DNA of 11,450 nucleotides from an uncultured Desulfuromonadales bacterium (GTDB taxonomy: Bacteria > Desulfobacterota > Desulfuromonadia > Desulfuromonadales > Geopsychrobacteraceae). Positions 1-6,291 of this stretch are shown one piece after another. Position 1 is the stretch's first letter, and every line of letters begins with the position of its first letter. The translations under genes and the position numbers were made by a program. Below the pieces are notes generated by a model, which saw nothing but the letters and a program-made list of their open reading frames with translations, did not search any database and had not been told where the DNA came from. Location: assembly GCA_947259685.1 (NCBI GenBank), contig CAMYNC010000116.1, forward strand, positions 1 to 11,450, in the 5' to 3' direction.

Positions 1-1943
1 TCATCGGTTTGCATCACCATTTTGCGCTGACTAAATGCCTGTTTCTGTGCCGTCTGTTGTGCCATGCCGATGGCTTTTTCGAACAGTCGTTGGTTCTCCG
101 GATGGTCTGGGGAGAGGTTGCTGCTCATCAGTTTAACCAGAGGTTTAGCACCGTAACGGTGCAAAATTTCATCTTCCAGGCTGCTGTAGATACGCACGCT
201 GCCCGGCTGCCCCTGGCGGGCGCAGCGGCCGATCAACTGGCGGTCGATACGGCGCGATTCATGGCGTTCGCTGACGATGACGTGTAGCCCGCCGAGTTTT
301 GTCATCCCTTTTCCAAGTTTGATGTCGGCACCACGGCCGGCCATGTTGGTGGCGATGGTGACGCGACCGAGCTGTCCGGCTGTGGCAATAATCTCTGCCT
401 CTTCGCTGTGCTTGATGGCGTTGAGCAGTTGGAAGGGAATGCCCCTTTCGCGTAACGTCTCTGCCAACTGCTCACTGGCGTCGATGCTCCTGGTGCCGAT
501 CAGGACCGGTTGGCCGAGGTTGTGGCAGGTGGCGACCTCATCGCAGATCGCCTGCCATTTATTTTGGATGTCGGGGTAATAACGGCTCGGCAGATGTTTG
601 CGGATGCAGGGCCGGTTGGTGTCTACGCTCAAGACTGGCAGGTTGTAAATGTGCCAGAGCTCCTCGGCGGCTTCCTGGGCGGTGCCGGTCATGCCGCCGA
701 GCTTGCGGAAAAAGCGGAAGAACCGTTGAAAACTCAGCCGGGCCAGGGTTTCACTTGGATCGGAAAGCGGCAGACCTTCCTGGGCTTCCACCGACTGATG
801 CAGCCCCTGGCGCCAGGTGCGTTGATGCATCATCCGGCCGGTGAACTCATCGACAATCACCACCTTGTCATCTTCGATCACATAGTGCTTGTCCTTAGCG
901 TAGAGCTCTTTGGCTGTCAGCGCCGTTAAGATCAGTTCCTTGCGGCGGCTGGCACTTTTCCAAAGTCCATCCAGGGAGTCGGTTAAATCCGCGATTTTCT
1001 TTTCCCCGGCAGGCAGCAACACTATTTCCCGATAGCGCCTGTTGATCCGATAATCCTGGGCAAGAACGAGCTTGCTGGCAATATCGTTGGCAGTCGAAAA
1101 GGCTTCGGTCAACGGTTTGTTCTGTTGCGCCTGTGAGATGATCAGCGGGGTCACCGCTTCGTCGATCAGCACGCTGTCGGCTTCATCGACAATGGCTGCG
1201 TGGATGCCGCGCATTACGACTCCCTGCAGTTCCGGATCAGCGTTACGCAGCTTTTTCTTCAGCAATCTACGCGAGGATTGTGAATCTGCCCCAAGCTGGA
1301 GTTTATCGCGCAAATAATCGGCCAGTAATTCTTTGCTGGTGGTGTAAACAACCCCCTGCAGGTAATTCTCTTTGCGTTCGGGTGGTGACATCTGTCCACC
1401 GACCCAGCCTGTGGTCAGATGACAGAAGCGATAGAGTGGTGCCATCTCTTCGGCATCGCGTGACGCCAGGTAATCGTTTGCAGTGATCACATGGCAGGGT
1501 TTGCCGGTCCAGGCGAACAGAATTGCCGGTAGACAGGCGGTCAGAGTTTTCCCTTCTCCGGTGGCCATTTCCGCCAGGTAGCCGTGGTAGATCATAATCG
1601 CCCCAAGGATCTGGACCGGGAAGGGGCGCATGCCGAGGGAGCGGGCGGAGGCTTCGACGATCAGGGCCAGAGCGGCAGGCAGGGTTTCTTCGTAGCCGGT
1701 TTTCTGACGGCGGAAAATGAGCTGAATATCCTTCAGGTGCTTTCTTAGATCCTTATCTTTAAGCTCCTGATAATTAGATGAGAAATCGTGAATTGATTGA
1801 GCGAGTTCGAACCATTGCTGGCGAATCGAATTGCGGCGCTTGGTGCGCCCCAGCAAACTGTGAGCAAACCGGTCCAGTCCTTTATGCAGCTTGGCGGGAC
1901 GTTGGGTTTTGCCCGTCTGATAATCACTGGCCGGCAGAATCAT
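1..1943 (-). CDS. Accessory SecA-like preprotein translocase ATPase (3' end cut by window edge)
   Basis: Read on the minus strand this gives 647 residues with no stop before the window edge. Every main SecA motor motif is present: a Q-motif-like FPVQILG at about 108, Walker A MATGEGKT at 126-133, Walker B IVDEAD at 251-256 followed by LIDEA, VIVDEFTGR near 362-370, GGMTGT near 416-421, TNMAGRGADI near 532-541, and a motif VI region IGRCARQGQPG near 571-581. SecA couples ATP hydrolysis to preprotein movement through the inner membrane. It differs from housekeeping SecA: only about 85 residues lie between LIDEA and the HYVIEDD stretch (about 145 in E. coli by memory), so the preprotein-binding domain is shortened, and motif VI has I, A and Q where E. 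coli has R, G and D. The start ATG overlaps the stop of the upstream gene (ATGA), implying translational coupling. There is no visible strong Shine-Dalgarno. The C-terminal tail is outside the window. Probably a dedicated paralogue serving the neighbouring giant protein; that role is inferred. Confidence 0.93.
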   Translation of the reverse strand, partial: MILPASDYQTGKTQRPAKLHKGLDRFAHSLLGRTKRRNSIRQQWFELAQSIHDFSSNYQELKDKDLRKHLKDIQLIFRRQKTGYEETLPAALALIVEASARSLGMRPFPVQILGAIMIYHGYLAEMATGEGKTLTACLPAILFAWTGKPCHVITANDYLASRDAEEMAPLYRFCHLTTGWVGGQMSPPERKENYLQGVVYTTSKELLADYLRDKLQLGADSQSSRRLLKKKLRNADPELQGVVMRGIHAAIVDEADSVLIDEAVTPLIISQAQQNKPLTEAFSTANDIASKLVLAQDYRINRRYREIVLLPAGEKKIADLTDSLDGLWKSASRRKELILTALTAKELYAKDKHYVIEDDKVVIVDEFTGRMMHQRTWRQGLHQSVEAQEGLPLSDPSETLARLSFQRFFRFFRKLGGMTGTAQEAAEELWHIYNLPVLSVDTNRPCIRKHLPSRYYPDIQNKWQAICDEVATCHNLGQPVLIGTRSIDASEQLAETLRERGIPFQLLNAIKHSEEAEIIATAGQLGRVTIATNMAGRGADIKLGKGMTKLGGLHVIVSERHESRRIDRQLIGRCARQGQPGSVRIYSSLEDEILHRYGAKPLVKLMSSNLSPDHPENQRLFEKAIGMAQQTAQKQAFSQRKMVMQTD

Positions 1944-4102
1944 GTCTGATAGCGCTTCTGCATGAACTGCCGTGCTTTTCGTAGTAATTGCTGAAGCAGA
2001 GGTTCGGATTGCAGCCTGAACCTGATTTGCCCGGAATGGCCGTGATTGAGGACCGCCGGTGCTGTTGGGAGCAGATCAGCGTAGATGCGGAAGAAGGGTT
2101 CCAGGGTCTGCAGGCCATGCTCATCCTTGCCAGAGATCGGGATGTCACCACCGGCGCTCCAGCCGAGCGCTGCCGAAGGCAGCTGCTCCTGCTGAAAAGG
2201 AATCATCGTAAAGTCGCTAACCGGCAGATCGGTCCCTCCCTGTCCGGTCAGGCGCACCGCGACCTCTCCCGTCGCATTGCCATTAAACAGGTTGGCCGCC
2301 TCTTCCTGTGACACCACCGCGGTAAACCTGAACCTTTCCGGCGAGATGATTTTGCCGAGCTCCTTCCCGCGGGATAACCAGAGGCCATGCAGCTCATGGC
2401 TGCTCGGTGAGACCCAGATTCCGCTCTGCTCTGCGGTCACCAGTAAATCTTCTTGCTGCTGTTTGAGCTTGCCCAGCTTGCTGTCGAGGGTGCTCAGCCT
2501 TTTCTGCAGCATTTTTCGGGTACCGTCACCCTGCAGTGTCACACTCTGCTGCAACAGGGCCAAAACTTCTTCTTTTTGCGCCAAAACTGACCGGGTTTCA
2601 ATCTCCTGCTCCGGGTTGACCAGCTGAATGAGGGGGGCTCCTGGCTGCACCCGGGTGCCGTTTGCTGCCAAAATCTTAACCACCTGGCCGGGGGTACGGT
2701 TAGTAACGCGCAGATCGGTTGTCGATTCAATAATCCCCGGCGCGCGAAACCGGTGCGGCAGGGGAGCAGTACTCAAAAAAACCATCACCAGCGCGAGAAA
2801 CAGCAAGCTGACCGCAATCGCACGCGGCCGGTTGCGGTTTAATTTGGGGCTGGAAGAGAGAAAGAAAAGAAAGCGGAAGGTCGGTAAAATCACCCAGCTA
2901 AACAGACAGAACCCGGCCATCAACAGGCCAGCAAGGAGGAATCTATCGGCAATAAAGAAGATGATTCCAGCGTAGACCAGTACCCGATAGATGCCGCTGA
3001 ATATTCCATAGAAAGCCAGCCAGAAGGCTCCGTAGCGGCTGTAGGCACTGCTGGTGGCCTGTTGGTCACCAAACAGGTAGTAACTGCCCAGGTACTTCAG
3101 TTGGGCCTGCGCCCGCGGTTGCAGATTGGGGATGTCGAGCAGATCCGAAAGAATGTAGTAACCGTCGTAACGCAGCAGTGGATTGATATTAAACGCCAGG
3201 GTTGAGACCGAGGCGACAACCATCATATTAAAAGCCAGGTTGTGCAAGGTTCCAGGAGCCGTATTGGCCCAGATGAGCGCCGCGCAGGAGGCGGCGAAAA
3301 ATTCATAGATCATCCCCGCGGAGGCGACCAGAATGCGTTGCCAGCGACTGCGGAACGACCAGCTGGAGGTGGCGTCCATGTAGGGCAGGGGGGCAAAGAG
3401 AATCAACATGACCCCGATGGTATGAACCTCGCCACCAAATCGTTTGCAGACCAGGGTGTGACCGAACTCATGCAGCGTCTTGACCACTACCAGGCCAAGG
3501 TAAAGCAGAATTAAATTGTCAAAGGCGAGCAGCTCTTTGGTTTCACTAAGCACCAGGTCAAACTGTTCAATCACCGCTTTCCCGGCCAGGACCACCAGCA
3601 GCAGCCAGAGATAAAAAGCCGGGCGGCTGGTGAGCAGTTTCACCAGTGGCTGACAGTGGCGCAGCATAATTTCAGGGTCGAACAGCGGGATGCGTAAAAA
3701 CATCAGGCTGAGCCACTTGGATTTCGTTTCCCGCTGCTTGCGCTGGTGGTAGCGCTCAAACAGTTTACTGCTGTCGGCCGGCAAATCACAGAACAGCAGG
3801 TTGGCGTGATAGAGCTGTGAGATCAGCTGGATAACATCGTCCTGCCCGGGAGCATCGGTCGGGTTGCGCTGCAGGCACTCCTCCCAGACTTCGCCGATGC
3901 TGCGATCGGTTCGCAAGCGGATGATAAATTCATGCGCTTGCGGGCGCAGGCGGAAAAATTGGTTGTTGAAAGGGTCCTGCAGGATGTACCAGGTTTTACC
4001 CCGGACCAATTGCTTGCGCACCACCACGGCCGGGCGCAGACAAACCCGCAGGTCTGCGACCCGATGCCATGATTCACTGAATGTTCGTCCGTCTTGAGCC
4101 AT
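1940..4102 (-). CDS. PqqD-like / M50 metalloprotease / HlyD-adaptor fusion membrane protein
   Basis: A 720-residue protein with three parts. Residues about 36-107 (WYILQDPFNNQFFRL, then helices) resemble a PqqD-type winged-helix peptide-binding domain. The middle is a polytopic membrane region, with hydrophobic segments near 161-178, 195-210, 225-240, 257-280, 360-408 and 427-446. It carries the M50 (site-2 protease) zinc motif HEFGH at 211-215 and the second motif NPLLRYDGYY at 307-316, where Asp313 would be the third zinc ligand. From about 455 a HlyD-like barrel-sandwich half (GQVVKILAANGTRVQPG) is followed by a coiled coil at about 500-553 and the returning beta half. All expected zinc ligands are present, so it could be an active intramembrane protease or a zinc-binding scaffold. 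It lies 34 bp after the GAF-HlyD gene and overlaps the SecA-like gene by 4 bp, so the three are probably one transcript. A processing or export role for the divergent LEPR-XLL protein is inferred from context. The ribosome-binding site is weak. Confidence 0.92.
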   Translation of the reverse strand: MAQDGRTFSESWHRVADLRVCLRPAVVVRKQLVRGKTWYILQDPFNNQFFRLRPQAHEFIIRLRTDRSIGEVWEECLQRNPTDAPGQDDVIQLISQLYHANLLFCDLPADSSKLFERYHQRKQRETKSKWLSLMFLRIPLFDPEIMLRHCQPLVKLLTSRPAFYLWLLLVVLAGKAVIEQFDLVLSETKELLAFDNLILLYLGLVVVKTLHEFGHTLVCKRFGGEVHTIGVMLILFAPLPYMDATSSWSFRSRWQRILVASAGMIYEFFAASCAALIWANTAPGTLHNLAFNMMVVASVSTLAFNINPLLRYDGYYILSDLLDIPNLQPRAQAQLKYLGSYYLFGDQQATSSAYSRYGAFWLAFYGIFSGIYRVLVYAGIIFFIADRFLLAGLLMAGFCLFSWVILPTFRFLFFLSSSPKLNRNRPRAIAVSLLFLALVMVFLSTAPLPHRFRAPGIIESTTDLRVTNRTPGQVVKILAANGTRVQPGAPLIQLVNPEQEIETRSVLAQKEEVLALLQQSVTLQGDGTRKMLQKRLSTLDSKLGKLKQQQEDLLVTAEQSGIWVSPSSHELHGLWLSRGKELGKIISPERFRFTAVVSQEEAANLFNGNATGEVAVRLTGQGGTDLPVSDFTMIPFQQEQLPSAALGWSAGGDIPISGKDEHGLQTLEPFFRIYADLLPTAPAVLNHGHSGQIRFRLQSEPLLQQLLRKARQFMQKRYQT

Positions 4103-4136
4103 AAATTTTTATTTCAATTCACTTGCTGAGTTTGCC

Positions 4137-5939
4137 CTACCACCAGATCAACATTTGGAAAAAGTCGATGGTTCTATGGGTCAGAATCCAGATGATTGAG
4201 CGTTGGCCGATATCGATTTTTGCGATGCCGCTCATCCCGGGTCGCCACCAGCTGGCTGATTTTTGGGTCACTTTAGCGCGTGCCAGAAAGTTGTTGCCGG
4301 CCTCATTCGCCACCGCCTCCGGATCGATCTGTTGAATAATGACCGGGTACTTCAGTTCCGGTTGGCTGACAAAAGCAATTTCTCCGAACTGTTCGGTCGC
4401 CAGCTCATGAATATCTTTTTCATCGATTTTCAACTCAACAAACAGTTTCTCGTGGCGGGCAACCTTGAAGAGGATGTCCCCTTTACTAACGGGTGCACCG
4501 CGTAACTCTTCCAGGTCGCCCTCGACGATGATCCCTGCTATCGCCGAACGAAGTTGCGCCTGTTCAAGCTGGTAACGGATCAGGTCCAGCTGGGCCTTGG
4601 CCTGATCGGCTTGGGCCTGGGCGATTTTCATGTCGATTAACGAGCCGAATGCGCGGGCTTTCTCCGCCTCGCGCAGATAGCGGATCTGGTTTGCCAGGGC
4701 GGCCGATTCTTCCAGTTGCAGGTCGCGAGTATCCAGGGAGAGCAGTGGCTGATCCCGCTGGACCTGCTGGCCGATTTTTACATGCACCTCTTCGATGTAG
4801 CCTTCAAAAGGGGTCGACACCTGCTGGACATCTTCGCTGCGCAGGATAAAGGGGGCTTCAACCCGGTAGGGCAATTGGATAACGATGGTCAGCAGGATCA
4901 GCAGGCTGGCCAGCAAGGCGCTGATTTTTAGCAGTGTATGCTCGGCCCCCAACAGGCCAGAGGCCTTTTTGCGCAAACTGTCAGCTAATTTTGAGCCCAG
5001 CCAGCGGTCGTCATTTTTTAGCGCGAACAGCCGCGATGGAATCTGGTCGCAGAGTATCCGCAGGCTGCGGATTTCATCCTCGTTGAAGGGGTGTTCATCC
5101 CGCTCACAGGTCAGGATGCCGATCGGGCTGTCGTTTAAGCGAAGCGGGAGTGAAAGCAGCTGCTTGACCTGCTGTTTCTCGGCGTAGTCCTGATGATCGT
5201 GGGTCACGGCATTGCTGCCGCCTGGTTTCGGCACCAGAACCTCTTCATCCTGATCGAAAGCCTCTTCCATCGCCGTTTCGAGACTGGTGACAATATCCAT
5301 CTTGCGCTCAAAGCGTTCCATGTGGCTGATGGCCTGCAGCCTTATATAGCCTGATTCCTGCCAGCCGAGGCTTATCCTGGCACATTTGTAACGGGCCACA
5401 ACTTCGTTGACCAGGGTCATGGTTGCCGCTATGAAACGCTCTTCAGCATTCAGCAATAAGAGCAGATCGAGCACATCAGCAAAGCTGGCCAGATCTTTTT
5501 CGCCCTGCAGGGCAGCGCGGTGACGCTGATAGATCGCAGGGGTATCAACCAGCAACTGCAGACGGTGGAAGATTTCATCAACAGAGACAGAATCGGAGCC
5601 ATTGCAGAAGAATACCGCAACACTCGGCTGCTCCAAGCCATCCATCCGGATTCCCAGAACGGTCAATTCTGTCCCGCCGATCTGATCTCGAACCTGTCCA
5701 TCCTGCAGGCATTTCTCCGCCAGGTCGTTAAGACTGCTGTTGATGTCGTCTGAAAAGCTAAAGCGGCGCTGATCTGTTGACCATTGAAACAGCTGGGTCC
5801 AGTTGGTGGTTTTTTTAACGAAAAGTGCACAACGATTCGCCAGCGCCTGGCGACTGGCAAAGGCCAGGAATTCCGGCCAGAATTTCGCCGGATGCTCGCT
5901 GAATTCGTGGAGTTCTTTTATCGAGGAAATGGTCGACAT
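4137..5939 (-). CDS. GAF-domain HlyD-family membrane-fusion/periplasmic adaptor protein
   Basis: Taken from ATG 5939, 600 residues. The N-terminal half is cytoplasmic. A GAF-like region at about 150-310 (NAEERFIAATMTLVNEVVARY; later LLSLPLRLNDSPIGILTCER) is preceded by a more degenerate, possibly GAF-related stretch at about 20-140. One transmembrane helix follows at about 336-356. Outside it lies an HlyD-type adaptor: first barrel-sandwich half GYIEEVHVKIGQQVQRDQPL (380-399), coiled coil at about 405-462, second half AGIIVEGDLEEL...GAPVSKGDILF (468-491), beta-barrel from about 499, and a closing RPGMSGIAKIDIG motif (566-578). Adaptors of this family link an inner-membrane transporter to an outer-membrane channel; a GAF sensor fused in front is unusual. 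A TTG at 6032 would add 31 residues but lies upstream of the promoter at 5991-6019, so ATG 5939 is preferred. First gene of a three-gene operon with the M50-HlyD and SecA-like genes. The ligand of the GAF part cannot be told. Confidence 0.9.
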   Translation of the reverse strand: MSTISSIKELHEFSEHPAKFWPEFLAFASRQALANRCALFVKKTTNWTQLFQWSTDQRRFSFSDDINSSLNDLAEKCLQDGQVRDQIGGTELTVLGIRMDGLEQPSVAVFFCNGSDSVSVDEIFHRLQLLVDTPAIYQRHRAALQGEKDLASFADVLDLLLLLNAEERFIAATMTLVNEVVARYKCARISLGWQESGYIRLQAISHMERFERKMDIVTSLETAMEEAFDQDEEVLVPKPGGSNAVTHDHQDYAEKQQVKQLLSLPLRLNDSPIGILTCERDEHPFNEDEIRSLRILCDQIPSRLFALKNDDRWLGSKLADSLRKKASGLLGAEHTLLKISALLASLLILLTIVIQLPYRVEAPFILRSEDVQQVSTPFEGYIEEVHVKIGQQVQRDQPLLSLDTRDLQLEESAALANQIRYLREAEKARAFGSLIDMKIAQAQADQAKAQLDLIRYQLEQAQLRSAIAGIIVEGDLEELRGAPVSKGDILFKVARHEKLFVELKIDEKDIHELATEQFGEIAFVSQPELKYPVIIQQIDPEAVANEAGNNFLARAKVTQKSASWWRPGMSGIAKIDIGQRSIIWILTHRTIDFFQMLIWW

Positions 5940-5973
5940 GGGTTTTTCCCGTTGATGCCTGATAGAGAAGTCA

Positions 5974-5990
5974 ATTAAGTAATTCTTAAT
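5974..5990. repeat. AT-rich palindrome, candidate operator
   Basis: Inverted repeat ATTAAG-N5-CTTAAT with perfect 6-bp arms. It sits immediately downstream of the minus-strand -10 box and covers the predicted transcription start of the operon, a usual place for a repressor site. The arms are short and AT-rich, so a chance palindrome is quite possible. Confidence 0.3.
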
Positions 5991-6019
5991 ATTATAGGTA
6001 GAGTTTTTGAAAATCTCAA
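5991..6019 (-). promoter_or_regulatory. Sigma70-type promoter of the export operon
   Basis: On the minus strand, -35 TTGAGA (6019-6014) and -10 TATAAT (5996-5991) are separated by exactly 17 bp. The -10 is a perfect consensus and the -35 has two mismatches. Transcription would start near 5984, leaving a leader of about 45 nt before ATG 5939. This also argues against the upstream TTG start at 6032. Confidence 0.7.
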
Positions 6020-6113
6020 TAAAAGAATTCAAATGACTTTAAATACTTTGGAATCATTGATGAATCGCCAGGTCAGCACGAAAACCTTAATAGATCGATA
6101 ATACACATTTAGA

Positions 6114-6142
6114 TTGAAAAAATATAATAAAATTGAGATAAT
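6114..6142 (+). promoter_or_regulatory. Sigma70-type promoter of the giant LEPR-XLL gene
   Basis: TTGAAA (6114-6119) and GATAAT (6137-6142) are 17 bp apart, one mismatch from consensus in the -10 and two in the -35, within a very AT-rich stretch. Transcription would start near 6149, giving a leader of about 77 nt before ATG 6226. Confidence 0.65.
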
Positions 6143-6169
6143 ATTGGAATCGCCTAAGCTGGGCTCCCA

Positions 6170-6229
6170 ATGGAAGTCGTATCAATGGCTTATCTATTGT
6201 TCTTGGATGTGGGGAATTATTGCCGATGA
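6170..6229 (+). CDS. Possible leader ORF overlapping the giant gene's start
   Basis: ATG at 6170 opens a 19-codon frame reading MEVVSMAYLLFLDVGNYCR; its stop TGA (6227-6229) overlaps the ATG (6226-6228) of the next gene as ATGA. A second in-frame ATG at 6185 has GGAAG eight bases upstream, a better ribosome-binding site than that of the giant gene itself (GGGG at 6211-6214, 11 nt away). It lies wholly in the predicted leader of that transcript. If translated, it would couple translation into the large gene. The peptide resembles nothing I recognise, and such a short frame may be chance. Confidence 0.25.
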   Translation: MEVVSMAYLLFLDVGNYCR

Positions 6230-6291
6230 GCAAGAAAGCTAAATCAGCATTTGATCTGGAAAGTCTCGAACCGCGTTTGCTGTTCAGTGCT
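6226..6291 (+). other. N-terminal LEPR-XLL motif
   Basis: Residues 1-22 of the giant protein are a lysine-rich start (MSKKAKSAF) followed by DLESLEPRLLFSA. LEPR followed by hydrophobic LLFSA is the signature of the LEPR-XLL domain, known from the extreme N-termini of very large proteins in several Gram-negative groups. Position at the N-terminus and absence of a Sec signal suggest a sorting or export tag; that function is inferred. Confidence 0.88.

Larger units (their letters stand above)
5940..6225. other. Divergent intergenic control region
   Basis: AT-rich 286-bp gap between the minus-strand export operon and the plus-strand giant gene, clearly lower in GC than either coding side. It holds one promoter per strand, a palindrome and a possible leader ORF, listed separately. 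No rho-independent terminator is expected because both genes diverge, and none was seen. The stretch 6040-6110 between the promoters shows no recognised element. Confidence 0.8.

Noticed and set aside
510..929. Plus-strand open frame of 139 codons
   Set aside because: It is opposite the SecA-like gene, whose minus-strand frame carries all the conserved motifs; the plus reading has no recognisable domain.
5974..5990. Palindrome as a transcription terminator
   Set aside because: Arms are AT-rich and it lies at the start, not the end, of a transcript.
5937..6032. Start of the GAF-HlyD gene at TTG 6032 (31 extra residues)
   Set aside because: It lies upstream of a strong TTGAGA-N17-TATAAT promoter at 6019-5991, has no ribosome site, and encodes an AT-driven Asn/Ile/Phe-rich stretch. 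ATG 5939 fits better.
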